The translations under genes and the position numbers were made by a program. From NCBI GenBank assembly GCA_030950395.1, contig JAUZRP010000070.1, positions 33,829-97,828 on the forward strand: a stretch of 64,000 bases of DNA, in the 5' to 3' direction. The DNA comes from Desulfonauticus sp. (GTDB taxonomy: Bacteria; Desulfobacterota; Desulfovibrionia; Desulfovibrionales; Desulfonatronovibrionaceae). A model generated the notes under the pieces. That model saw nothing but the letters and a program-made list of their open reading frames with translations, ran no database searches and was not told the DNA's origin. Positions within the stretch are counted from its first letter, which is position 1. Each line of letters opens with the position of its first letter. Below, piece after piece: positions 46,630 to 55,544 of the stretch.

Positions 46630-49143
46630 ATGCAAGGTCCAGAAATAATTGGTCTAAAAGCCTCAGCAGGATCAGGTAAAACCTATAATTTAGCCTTAAG
46701 GTATTTGACCCTTTTACATCATCTGCAAACTCCAGATAAAAATAATTTGCGCAAGATAGTTGCTATTACTTTTACCAACAAAGCAGCAGCAGAAATGAAA
46801 GAACGGATCTTGCTCTTTTTAAAACAAATAGCCTTTAATACTAAACAAGGTCAAATACTTTACAAGGCAACAGGTATTTGTCCTCATAAGGCCAAACAGT
46901 GGGTTGAGACCATTATTTTAAACTATTCAGACTTTCAAGTAAGGACCATAGATAGCTTACTCTTTGCCATTTTAAAAGGACTTGCCTTTGAACTAGATAT
47001 AAAAAGCGAAAGTGATGTAGTCTTTAATCAAGAGGATGTTTTTGAACAGGCTTTTAATGTTTTACTAAAAAATTTAACTCAAAACAAAAATCTGTGGGAA
47101 CAAGCTCTAAAAACGTATTTAGAAATAGACGACCAAAAAGGTTTTTATCCAGAATACAAATTAAGAGAAAGACTCTTTGAAATTTATCCTCAGATAGATG
47201 ATAATGTTAACACCTATCAAATGGATTTAAAAGAATTCCAACATGCAGAAAAAGAACTAATAAAAACTTATAACAAATTCTATTCTGTTTACAACAAACT
47301 AAAAACTAAATTAAACGCTAATCTTATAGGAAAAAGTATAACAGCAACACTTGAGCCAAAAAAAATAATTGAGAAAAAATTCTTACAAAGAAATCCCTCT
47401 GAACTATTCAAAAAAAATCAAGGTTCTGAAAAAGAAAAAAAAGAATTTGAACATGTGTTTATAATGCTCAAAGAAAAAGCAGAAATCTATTCATCATATT
47501 TATCAAAATCTGCCTTTTCTAAAGTAGGTGGATATGTTGCGTTTTTAAAACAATTACGAACTATCATAAAAAACATTTGCCAAAAAGAAGGACTTATTCT
47601 GGGTGGAGAGGAATGGACCAGAATAATTTTAAAAGAAATGCAAAAACAGGGCCTACCACCTTTAATTTACGCCCATTTTGCAGCCAAATTTTCTCATTTT
47701 TTATTTGACGAATTTCAAGATACGTCTCGTTTACAATGGGACGGACTCTACTTTTTATTAGAAGACGTGCTCTCTAAGGGTGGAAGTCTATTTCTGGTAG
47801 GCGATACCAAACAAGCAATCTTTAGCTGGAGAGGTGGAGATTGGACTATATTTGAGGAAATCTTTAATTCTAAGCAGCAATTCCCCTGCGTAACAAACAA
47901 AAAACAACAAACTTTAACCAAAAACTATCGGTCTCACCCAGACTTAGTTGATTTTTTTAATACCTTATTCGAACCTCTAACTAACGTTAATTTTGTACAA
48001 GAACATATTGCTCCGTATTGTCTTGGTTCAAATTCTCCTGTTCAACACAGGCAACAATTTGCCCAAGACATAACTTCTGCATTTGCCAACCATAAGCAAG
48101 TTCCTCATTTATCTAGTCAAACTAAAGGCATTGTGAAAATTTATAAATTACGAGGGAATAAAGAAGAGTTAGAAAACAAAGTAAAGAAAGTATTTATTGA
48201 ACAAATAAAAAAAATCTGGGACAAACAAGGTCAGACTCAAGAAACTCCCATAGCAATTTTAGTTAGAAAACACGAAGAAGCAGCAACTATAGCCTCCTGG
48301 TTATTTGCTGAAAACATTCCTGTTATAACAGAACAAGGCTTAAAACTTAAAGTATCTAACATTGTAAAAGGGCTTTTGTGTTTTTTATACTACCTTTACG
48401 ATCAAAATGATGAAATCGCCTTATATGGATTTTTAGCCAGCAATTTGTATCCTGATACTCCTAAAGACGAAACAGAACTACTGCAAACTTGGACATCAGA
48501 CCAGATTGACTACTGGAAAACAAAAATAAATAATTTGGCTAAAAAATTAAAGCCTTATTTAAATCGCAGATCTCCTTATGAACTTTTGTGGGCTATAATG
48601 GACAATTTGTCTTTATCTACAAGACTCCAAAAAGAACTTGTCTCACACAAAGTATTTGTAGAAAAATTATTAGAAGTAACCCACGAATTTGAAGTAAAAC
48701 AAGGCCCATCTCTGGCAAAATACTTAGAGTTTTTAGAACAAGGTGGATTAGAGCAACGTATAAGCTTGCCAGAAAATATTCAAGCAATCCAAATACTGAC
48801 TATTCACAAAGCAAAAGGACTGGAATTTCCTATAGTGTTTATCCCATTTACAGATTGGAGGATACAAACTAAACCTCAAATTGCTAAATATAATAATTAC
48901 TTAGTCTATTTAGGTAAACACCTCTCTGACGAGTTAACAGATTTTAAATTTCAACGTACGGCCAAAGAAGCTCAAGAGTTGCTTAATTTATTTTATGTCG
49001 CTATAACTAGAGCTAAACAAGAATTGTATCTCTTTTTAACCTGTCCAAGTACAAAACAGGGCCGTCAACCTCTTTCTGTATGGATAGAAAAAATGATAGA
49101 TAAAACAAACCAATTAAAGCATGTGGAAATAACAAATATTTAA
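46630..49143 (+). CDS. addA: UvrD/AddA-type helicase subunit without nuclease domain
   Basis: This 837-residue superfamily 1 helicase has Walker A ASAGSGKTYNLALR near the N-terminus, motif Ia TFTNKAAAEMKER, motif II LFDEFQDTSRLQW, motif III VGDTKQAIFSWRGG, motif V TIHKAKGLEF, and motif VI FYVAITRAKQELY. It unwinds DNA ends with AddB. Usual AddA proteins continue into a C-terminal nuclease, but this one stops soon after motif VI and the nuclease is a separate gene downstream. It is likely translated from a single addB-addA-nuclease transcript. Confidence 0.88.
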   Translation: MQGPEIIGLKASAGSGKTYNLALRYLTLLHHLQTPDKNNLRKIVAITFTNKAAAEMKERILLFLKQIAFNTKQGQILYKATGICPHKAKQWVETIILNYSDFQVRTIDSLLFAILKGLAFELDIKSESDVVFNQEDVFEQAFNVLLKNLTQNKNLWEQALKTYLEIDDQKGFYPEYKLRERLFEIYPQIDDNVNTYQMDLKEFQHAEKELIKTYNKFYSVYNKLKTKLNANLIGKSITATLEPKKIIEKKFLQRNPSELFKKNQGSEKEKKEFEHVFIMLKEKAEIYSSYLSKSAFSKVGGYVAFLKQLRTIIKNICQKEGLILGGEEWTRIILKEMQKQGLPPLIYAHFAAKFSHFLFDEFQDTSRLQWDGLYFLLEDVLSKGGSLFLVGDTKQAIFSWRGGDWTIFEEIFNSKQQFPCVTNKKQQTLTKNYRSHPDLVDFFNTLFEPLTNVNFVQEHIAPYCLGSNSPVQHRQQFAQDITSAFANHKQVPHLSSQTKGIVKIYKLRGNKEELENKVKKVFIEQIKKIWDKQGQTQETPIAILVRKHEEAATIASWLFAENIPVITEQGLKLKVSNIVKGLLCFLYYLYDQNDEIALYGFLASNLYPDTPKDETELLQTWTSDQIDYWKTKINNLAKKLKPYLNRRSPYELLWAIMDNLSLSTRLQKELVSHKVFVEKLLEVTHEFEVKQGPSLAKYLEFLEQGGLEQRISLPENIQAIQILTIHKAKGLEFPIVFIPFTDWRIQTKPQIAKYNNYLVYLGKHLSDELTDFKFQRTAKEAQELLNLFYVAITRAKQELYLFLTCPSTKQGRQPLSVWIEKMIDKTNQLKHVEITNI

Positions 49144-49165
49144 TTTTCACTCAAGGACAAGTTAA

Positions 49166-49711
49166 ATGTATCAAAATATTCAAGTAAAAATAAGAAGTAA
49201 TTATGATCTTGAAGCCTTATTAACAGATGGATTAAAAAAGTGTCACAAAGGTAAAATCTGGCACTTGTCTTTATCCTTTGTAAAAACAAAAAAAGACCTA
49301 AACCAGTTAGAACTATTTATAAAGCGAGCTATTGTCCTACTTGGAGAAAATCCAGCCAATTGGGAAATACAAACAGAACTTTTAGCACCTTTACAAAAAA
49401 TATTTAATTTGCCAGAAAGCGAGTTATTTTTTTCTTCTCAAGCTCAGGAAGTATTGTGTGAAAGTGCCGTTCTAACTCCAGATAGAAAAACTGGCTTTAA
49501 AGAATACAGACCCGATAGAATAGTAGTATTTAAAGACAAAATCGTAGTAGTAGATTTTAAAAGTGAAAAACCTATGAAGCGAACAATTTATAATAACTAC
49601 CTTGCCCAAATCAAAAAATATTCAACCTTGCTAAGGGAGGTCTTCAACCGGCCAGTGCAAAGTTACTTATTATTTATCTCTGAACCTGAAATTTGTAGAA
49701 CCAATTCCTAA
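49166..49711 (+). CDS. PD-(D/E)XK nuclease, split C-terminal domain of AddA
   Basis: This 181-residue protein looks like the free C-terminal nuclease of AddA. The active-site set is visible: CESAVLTP (Glu of motif I), YRPDRIVVFKD (Asp), VVVDFKSE (D-x-K), and NYLAQIKKYSTLL (Q-x3-Y motif IV). A ribosome site AAGGA lies before the ATG and the helicase stop is 22 bases upstream, so it is a normal separate gene, not a frameshift product. It probably joins the AddA helicase as a third subunit. Confidence 0.82.
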   Translation: MYQNIQVKIRSNYDLEALLTDGLKKCHKGKIWHLSLSFVKTKKDLNQLELFIKRAIVLLGENPANWEIQTELLAPLQKIFNLPESELFFSSQAQEVLCESAVLTPDRKTGFKEYRPDRIVVFKDKIVVVDFKSEKPMKRTIYNNYLAQIKKYSTLLREVFNRPVQSYLLFISEPEICRTNS

Positions 49712-49809
49712 CTCACCCTACATTCATCTCCAAATCTGCAATCAAACCCATATACTGCAACGTATTCCTGTTATTGCCAAACAAACTAATATTGCCAATT
49801 TTAATTTAC

Positions 49810-50483
49810 TTACGTAAATAAATAAAAAACAGACAACCCCATTAAACCCAAAAACAACGCTTTATATAATTTATCTAAGCGCAGGCTTAAAATTGCTCCA
49901 ATAGTAGCTAACAAAAACAGCAAATTCCAATCAAAAAATCTTTTCTCAGAAATAAAAGGAAATAAATAAATATAACTAAATTTAATTATAAAAGAAACAA
50001 AATAAAATATCGTAAAATTTATGATAAACATTTTCAATAAAGATACAAAAATTATTTTACTCATATCAACTGATAAATTAAATTTTAACCTTTTTAACAC
50101 ATTATTAAAAACAAGATTATTATTTTGTCTAGATTTAATTTCGATCCATGACCAAATATAACTAAAAATATTGCTTAAAACAATAATTGCTACAATATGA
50201 GTAATGTTTGAAACTTTAAATAAAGTTACCAGCTCCAAACACAATAGAGTAGCTACGAGGCTATTAGGGGGGATAAAAGTACCTACAGGCAACAAATCAA
50301 GCCAAAAAAGCTCAAAAAATATACCTATTTTGATAAATACAGGATTATATTGGACAAAAAAAGTCCATAGGAAGGATAAAACCAAAGGTCGTTCTAGAAA
50401 ACCAAAATTTAGCTGAAAACGAAATATTGAAAAAAAAGCAAAAAAAAACTTATCTTAATTAAAAATACATCTACAAAATTCAT
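49810..50483 (-). CDS. PTS mannose-family EIIC, frame broken at T9/T8 tract
   Basis: The main frame (50385 to 49810, 191 residues from a TTG) has EIIC-type membrane segments and the family loop FWLDLLPVGTFIPPNS. Its family N-terminus (NFGFLERPLVLSFL) is encoded upstream in the same frame without any start codon. An ATG at 50483, overlapping the IIB stop as ATGA, reads MNFVDVFLIKIS in another frame and stops at 50409. A minus-one shift in the T9 (50440-50448) or T8 (50430-50437) run joins them into a normal IIC N-terminus. So this is a slippage gene, a sequencing indel, or a pseudogene. No IID gene follows. Confidence 0.7.
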
Positions 50484-50932
50484 ATAGACACCTGAACATA
50501 AGAGTTAGGAACACATCTAAAATCCAAATTCACGCCTTTATATTCAAAATAATGCAAACAATCAATGTCTTCTTTACTCAAAGCTATGTGATCACATATT
50601 TGTTCTTTACCTGGAGCATAATGTAAATTACCAATGTTTAAAACATCAAAAGTAAATCCCTGATCAAAAACTGTTTTAGCGTCATTACAATTGGCCAGCA
50701 AGACTAAAGTTTGCTCTAAATTAACATCTTTTGGATAAGCCAAAGGATTGTACACAGAAAGAAAATAAATTTTTATTGTATCTGGTACAGCCAAACACAT
50801 AATTTCCTGTTGAAAGGAGTCTTTAGCCAACTCGTCATTCATCACCAAAATCCATTTGGCTTCTACATATGGTATCCAGGTCTCTATTACTTGACCATGA
50901 ATGAGCCTATTATCTATTCGCACCCACATCAC
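50480..50932 (-). CDS. PTS mannose-family EIIB
   Basis: This 150-residue cytoplasmic phosphocarrier of the mannose/sorbose EIIB fold has the active-site histidine in RIDNRLIHGQV (residue 12 from the GTG). It accepts phosphate from EIIA and passes it to sugar or, in a regulatory system, to other partners. GAGGTGA precedes the start, which is GTG 50932 or ATG 50929. It lies between the EIIA gene and the broken EIIC gene, with an ATGA overlap to the latter. Confidence 0.92.
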   Translation of the reverse strand: MMWVRIDNRLIHGQVIETWIPYVEAKWILVMNDELAKDSFQQEIMCLAVPDTIKIYFLSVYNPLAYPKDVNLEQTLVLLANCNDAKTVFDQGFTFDVLNIGNLHYAPGKEQICDHIALSKEDIDCLHYFEYKGVNLDFRCVPNSYVQVSI

Positions 50933-50935
50933 AAA

Positions 50936-51343
50936 TCACCTCACAGGCTTATTTAAAATTTCACCAGCCACTTTAATAGCCCGTTTGCCTGCATCCTTAA
51001 CCTCTTTGGCTAAAAAGGATAACTCTTTATCTCTTAGATTAAAAGCCTTTAACAACATAGGCAAATTTACTCCACTAATTACTTCCAGGTCTGTTCTTTT
51101 ACCAAAAACAGAAAGACTCAAAGTAGTTGGACTACCCCCAAACATATCGGTCAAAATAAGCACTCCCTGTCCACAATCACAGGCATTTACTGCTTGTTCT
51201 ATCTCCTGAATAATTGTATCCATGGATTTATCTGCATCAATACTAACCCATTGACAACTTTCTATATCTCCAACAATCTTTTGGGCAGTGTTTAAAAATT
51301 CCTCTCCAAGCTGGCCATGAGTAACCAAGACTATTCCTATCAT
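50936..51343 (-). CDS. PTS mannose-family EIIA
   Basis: This 135-residue EIIA-Man-like domain protein has the phosphorylated histidine H9 in GIVLVTHGQLGEE and the FGGSPTTLS loop. It takes phosphate from HPr. The ATG overlaps the rapZ stop codon as TGATG, so it is translated with rapZ. The ORF's TTG directly before is less likely. With rapZ and ptsN upstream, the row suggests a regulatory rather than a feeding PTS, but that is inference. Confidence 0.92.
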   Translation of the reverse strand: MIGIVLVTHGQLGEEFLNTAQKIVGDIESCQWVSIDADKSMDTIIQEIEQAVNACDCGQGVLILTDMFGGSPTTLSLSVFGKRTDLEVISGVNLPMLLKAFNLRDKELSFLAKEVKDAGKRAIKVAGEILNKPVR

Positions 51344-52221
51344 CAACCTAACCCCAAATGTCTATGTTCAACTGAAACCAAAAAATTTTTCTCCCTTAAA
51401 AACTCTGCCACCAATTCTGTAGTAGCCACAGACCTATGCATTCCACCTGTGCATCCAAGAGCCAGAGTAACTCTATATCTACCTTCTTTTGCATACAAAG
51501 GGAGTAAAAAAGATAAAAAATCCTGAAATTTGGCTAAAAACTGTTTGCTATCTTCATTACTATAAACGAATTCTTGTATTTTTTTATCCTGCCCTGTCAG
51601 TTTTTTTAATTCTGGTATAAAAAAAGGATTGGGCAAAAATCTCAAATCCATAACTAAGTCTGCTTCTAAAGGCACACCATATTTAAATCCAAAAGAGATC
51701 AGATGAACCCTAAACCCTCTATTTTTACCCTGTTTATCCAGCCATTTTTCTTGAATAGTCCTCCGTAAATCGTGAATCGAAAAAAAACTCGTATCTATCA
51801 CTAAATGAGCTCTATCTCTCAAAACAGAGAGCTTTTTCTTTTCTTCTTTTATACACTCTTCTAAACTTTTTCCAGAATGACTTAAAGGGTGAGGCCTTCT
51901 GGTAGTAGAATAACGTCGCACTAGCTCTACGTCGCTAGCTTCAAGAAAAATAAGTTCAAATGGTATTTGCTTTGCCTTTAATTCTTGCTCTAGTTCAAAC
52001 CAATTTGAGCCCAAATCAATTTGTCTTATATCAATACCTAAAGCTAATCCCCTGTACTTATCTAAAGCATTTTGTTGAAACAGTTCAATCAACGATCTAA
52101 TCAAGGAAAAAGGCAGACCATCAATACAAAAAAAACCCAAATCTTCAAATACTTTTAAAGCCGTGCTTTTACCGGCCCCAGACAAACCACTGATTAAAAC
52201 CAAAGAAAAAGGATATCTCAT
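51343..52221 (-). CDS. rapZ: RNase adapter protein RapZ
   Basis: This 292-residue protein of the RapZ (YvcJ) family binds nucleotides through the P-loop GLSGAGKST (residues 12-20) and has the C-terminal region with IGCTGG-like LGCTGGMHRSVATTE and HRHLG. In enterobacteria it controls glmZ RNA decay; in other phyla its targets are less known. It is encoded between ptsN and the PTS EIIA gene, as is common near rpoN. Confidence 0.95.
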   Translation of the reverse strand: MRYPFSLVLISGLSGAGKSTALKVFEDLGFFCIDGLPFSLIRSLIELFQQNALDKYRGLALGIDIRQIDLGSNWFELEQELKAKQIPFELIFLEASDVELVRRYSTTRRPHPLSHSGKSLEECIKEEKKKLSVLRDRAHLVIDTSFFSIHDLRRTIQEKWLDKQGKNRGFRVHLISFGFKYGVPLEADLVMDLRFLPNPFFIPELKKLTGQDKKIQEFVYSNEDSKQFLAKFQDFLSFLLPLYAKEGRYRVTLALGCTGGMHRSVATTELVAEFLREKNFLVSVEHRHLGLG

Positions 52222-52266
52222 GGTAATTCCAAAAAATTTATTTTTTCTTAAACGCTTAACACTATT

Positions 52267-52716
52267 TTAAACATCTTTTAACAATAAATACAACTCGTCT
52301 TTATTTTTTGCACTCAGAAATTCTTTTTTAAAAATTTCATCCTTTAAAAGACGAGAGATATAGGCTAATACCCGCAAATGCTCTCCCAGATTTGAATCAG
52401 AGGCCAATAATAAAAAAATTATGTGCACGGGCTCTTTATCTAGAGCATCAAAATCAACCCCTTTCAAACTCCTACCCACCAATACGATCAATTGGTCCAA
52501 ATCATTAACTTTTGTATGAGGAATTGCAATCCCACTTCCAATGCCAGTCGTACCCAAGGATTCTCTTTCTATCAATAATTCATATAATTTTTCTCTATCT
52601 AGTTCAGAATAAAACTTTTTTAAATAATCAACCATTTCAGCCAAAACCTCTGATTTGGTCCTGGCTGAAAGTTCTGGTATAATTAAATCTTTGTGAATAT
52701 AATTAGCTAATTTCAT
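52267..52716 (-). CDS. ptsN: PTS IIA-like nitrogen regulatory protein
   Basis: This 149-residue EIIA-Ntr-like protein has the phosphorylated histidine H67 in GSGIAIPHTKV and the fructose-type EIIA fold (REKLYELLIERE). It links PTS phosphorylation to potassium and nitrogen regulation; here the gene sits beside rpoN and hpf as in many Proteobacteria. It lies 2 bases after hpf. A K+ uptake system (ktrAB) is present elsewhere in the window, a known target type for unphosphorylated EIIA-Ntr. Confidence 0.94.
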   Translation of the reverse strand: MKLANYIHKDLIIPELSARTKSEVLAEMVDYLKKFYSELDREKLYELLIERESLGTTGIGSGIAIPHTKVNDLDQLIVLVGRSLKGVDFDALDKEPVHIIFLLLASDSNLGEHLRVLAYISRLLKDEIFKKEFLSAKNKDELYLLLKDV

Positions 52717-52718
52717 GA

Positions 52719-53246
52719 TTATATTCCCGGATCTATGAGACCAAAATTGCCGTCTTTTCTTTTGTAAATTACATTAATTCTCTCTTCTTCTGCATTTAAA
52801 AAGACCAAAAATTCATAATTCAAGGTATCTAATTGAAGAGCAGCTTCTTCTACACTCATAGGTTTGGGCTCAAAATGATCAGTTTCTACTATTACAGGAC
52901 CTTTTTTATCTTCTTTGTTAAACTGAATAACGTCCATCCTGACTTTATTTCTATGTTTAGATTTTGCCTTTTCCCGCAATTTTTTCACTTGAGCTTCCAA
53001 TTTATCCAACACCAGATCTACACTAGCATACATATCTTCGTGTTCTTCTTTAGCAGATATATGTAAATTTTTAGCTGTTAAAATAGCCTCTATAATGTGT
53101 CTATACTTTTCTACCTCAAAGTTAACTTCTAATTTTAAATTATCTTTGTCTGATATATACTTAGATAGTTTACTAAATCTCGTCTGGGCATAATTTTTAA
53201 GGTGCTCTGAAGGCTCAAAATTTTTAAAGTTAAATTTAATTTCCAT
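52719..53246 (-). CDS. hpf: Ribosome hibernation promoting factor, long form
   Basis: This 175-residue protein has the S30AE fold at 1-100 (FEPSEHLKNYAQTRFSKLS) and the C-terminal dimer domain (KPMSVEEAALQLDTLNYEFLVFLNAE). The long form joins ribosomes into inactive 100S particles in stationary phase. The gene follows rpoN by 20 bases, the usual order. Confidence 0.95.
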   Translation of the reverse strand: MEIKFNFKNFEPSEHLKNYAQTRFSKLSKYISDKDNLKLEVNFEVEKYRHIIEAILTAKNLHISAKEEHEDMYASVDLVLDKLEAQVKKLREKAKSKHRNKVRMDVIQFNKEDKKGPVIVETDHFEPKPMSVEEAALQLDTLNYEFLVFLNAEEERINVIYKRKDGNFGLIDPGI

Positions 53247-53266
53247 AATTACCTCCTAATAAATTA

Positions 53267-54703
53267 TTAAAATAATTTCTTCCTTCTAGACGAAGAAGGA
53301 ATATTTAAAGCAGCTCTATATTTAGCCACTGTTCTCCTAGCAATAGTTACTCCTAACTCTTTTTTTAGTATCTTGGCAATAGCCTCGTCACTTAAAGGTT
53401 TTGCTTTGTCTTCGGCCTCTATAATTTCTTTAATCCTGGCTTTAATACTCTCAGACCCCACATTACTACCATCTTGGGCACTAAGTCCACTATTAAAAAA
53501 GAACTTTAATTCAAACAAGCCAAAAGGAGTGGAAACGTATTTATTACTAGTTACTCGACTAATAGTAGATTCATGCATGCCAATATGCTCAGCCACGTCT
53601 TTTAGAGTAAGAGGTTTTAGGTGAGATACTCCGTGTTCAAAAAAATCCCTTTGAAAGTGAACAATGCTTTCCATAACCTTATATAAAGTGCGCTGTCTTT
53701 GATGAATACTTTTTATAAGCCAAACTGCAGAACGAAATTTCTCCTGTAAGTACTCCATATCTTTATTAGAATCATCTTTTTTTCCACCCCTTTTCAACCC
53801 TATTTCTTCAAATAAGGGATTTAAACGCAAACTAGGAAGACCATCTTCGTTCAGCAAAATTATAAATTCATCTTCATACTTAAAAACATATACGTCAGGG
53901 CTAATATATACAACCAGATCATTAGAGTATTGAGAACCAGGATAGGGATCCAAAGATTTAATAATCTCTATATATTGTTGCAAATCTTGTTTAGAAATAT
54001 CTAATTTCTTTAAAATAGGTTCAATTTTTCGTTTTTCTAGATCTCCAAGATGTTCCTCAACCAAAGTAAATAACACAGGGTCGGTATAACCAAAATATTC
54101 TAACTGTACTTTTAAACACTCTGCAAGATTTCTACTGCCTACTCCCACAGGATCAAATTGTTGTATTTTTTTTAACACCTTTTCTACTTCTTCTATTGAA
54201 ACCTTCAACTGACTGGCAATCTCTTCTAAAGAAGAAGTTAAATATCCACGAGAATCAATATTCCCAATAAGTTCTCTGCCTATTTGCTTTTCCTGCTCAG
54301 TAAAATTAGCCAAATTCAATTGCCAAAGCAAATGACCTTCTAAACTCGGCCTTGGAGCATAACGATTTTCAAAAGACAATATTTCTTCAGGTATTTCAAC
54401 TTCTTTATAATCTTTGGAAAAACTTGAAAACTGTCCTAAATAATTTTCCCATTCTGCATTTTCTATTAGACTCTTTTCTTCAACTTTAAATTCAGAAAAA
54501 TCATCTTTCTTCTTTTTTAGCTCTACTTCTGGAGACAGTTCGTTTTCTGCCTCTTCTAATAGGGGATTTTCTAACAACTCTTTTTGAACTAACTCCATCA
54601 ACTCCACCCTGGACAATTGTAATAACTTAATTGCCTGCTGAAGCTGTGGAGTCATTATAAGCTGTTGACTTAGCTTTAACTGTTGCTTTAATTGCAAAGC
54701 CAT
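53267..54703 (-). CDS. rpoN: RNA polymerase sigma-54 factor
   Basis: This 478-residue sigma factor has the Q-rich activator-binding region I (LKQQLKLSQQLIMTPQLQQAI), a core-binding middle region, a helix-turn-helix (LKDVAEHIGMHESTISRVTSNKY), and the RpoN box ARRTVAKYR at 455-463. It directs transcription from -24/-12 promoters with AAA+ activators. Clear sigma-54 sites could not be picked confidently in this window. It lies 118 bases downstream of lptB's end. Confidence 0.97.
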   Translation of the reverse strand: MALQLKQQLKLSQQLIMTPQLQQAIKLLQLSRVELMELVQKELLENPLLEEAENELSPEVELKKKKDDFSEFKVEEKSLIENAEWENYLGQFSSFSKDYKEVEIPEEILSFENRYAPRPSLEGHLLWQLNLANFTEQEKQIGRELIGNIDSRGYLTSSLEEIASQLKVSIEEVEKVLKKIQQFDPVGVGSRNLAECLKVQLEYFGYTDPVLFTLVEEHLGDLEKRKIEPILKKLDISKQDLQQYIEIIKSLDPYPGSQYSNDLVVYISPDVYVFKYEDEFIILLNEDGLPSLRLNPLFEEIGLKRGGKKDDSNKDMEYLQEKFRSAVWLIKSIHQRQRTLYKVMESIVHFQRDFFEHGVSHLKPLTLKDVAEHIGMHESTISRVTSNKYVSTPFGLFELKFFFNSGLSAQDGSNVGSESIKARIKEIIEAEDKAKPLSDEAIAKILKKELGVTIARRTVAKYRAALNIPSSSRRKKLF

Positions 54704-54803
54704 AAAAATTTATCCCTGATTAGATATCAAGCCCTATTGCATTAAAAATAATTTTTAACCCTTGTTTTCCTCTTGACAAAAATTACCACCTTCTCCCAAG
54801 CAC

Positions 54804-54815
54804 CAATCACTAATT
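54804..54815. repeat. Short palindrome variant CAATCACTAATT
   Basis: A variant copy of the short palindrome family, located at the 3' end of lptB (stop at 54822). It is preceded by AAAATTACC and followed by GCCAATCTACAAAC, sequences similar to the flanks at 38951-38980 in another order. Confidence 0.45.
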
Positions 54816-54821
54816 GCCAAT

Positions 54822-55544
54822 CTACAAACAAAACTCGCTGCCTAAATATATTTGTTTGGCCTTGGAATTGGCAGCTATTTCTTGGGGTGTTCCTTCTAAA
54901 AAAATCCTTCCATCGTATACCAGATAAGATCTATCACAGATTCTTAAAGTTTCTCTTACGTTGTGGTCCGAAATTAACACGCCTATGTTTCTATTTTTTA
55001 AGGAGACGATAATTTTTTGAATATCGTCAATAGCAATGGGATCGATACCAGCAAAAGGCTCATCTAGTAAAATAAACTTTGGGTTCAAAATCAAAGATCT
55101 GGCAATCTCCAATCTTCTTCTTTCTCCACCTGACAGGTAAGCAGCCTTTTGTTTGGCCAACTTAAAAATACCTAACTCCTGCATTAAATTATAAGCTCTT
55201 TCACGCTGCTCATTTTTAGTCAGATCTGTATATTCCAGAATGATTAACAAATTTTCTTCAACCGTAAGTTTCTTAAACACAGAATTTTCTTGAGGCAAAT
55301 AACTAATCCCCAATTTAGCCCTCCTGGGCAAAGATAAATGGGTAATTTCCCGCTCATCCAAATAGACTTTACCCCTGGTGGGCAAAACAATCCCTACCAA
55401 CATATAAAAAGTCGTGGTTTTACCTGCTCCATTTGGCCCCAACAAACCAACCACCTCACCCTGACCAACCTCTAAATTTATCCCCCTAACTACTTCTTTT
55501 TTACCATACTGCTTACGTAAATCCAATCCCTTTAACTTACTCAC
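54822..55544 (-). CDS. lptB: LPS export ABC transporter ATP-binding protein
   Basis: This 240-residue ATPase has Walker A GPNGAGKTTTFYML, signature LSGGERRRLEIARSL, Walker B FILLDEPFAGIDP and the H-loop ISDHNVRET. With LptFG it drives LPS across the periplasm. I place the start at GTG 55544, where AAAGGG lies eight bases upstream; it overlaps the lptA stop by 8 bases. An extension with a TTG/ATG further up would be read from inside lptA in another frame. Confidence 0.95.
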   Translation of the reverse strand: MSKLKGLDLRKQYGKKEVVRGINLEVGQGEVVGLLGPNGAGKTTTFYMLVGIVLPTRGKVYLDEREITHLSLPRRAKLGISYLPQENSVFKKLTVEENLLIILEYTDLTKNEQRERAYNLMQELGIFKLAKQKAAYLSGGERRRLEIARSLILNPKFILLDEPFAGIDPIAIDDIQKIIVSLKNRNIGVLISDHNVRETLRICDRSYLVYDGRIFLEGTPQEIAANSKAKQIYLGSEFCL

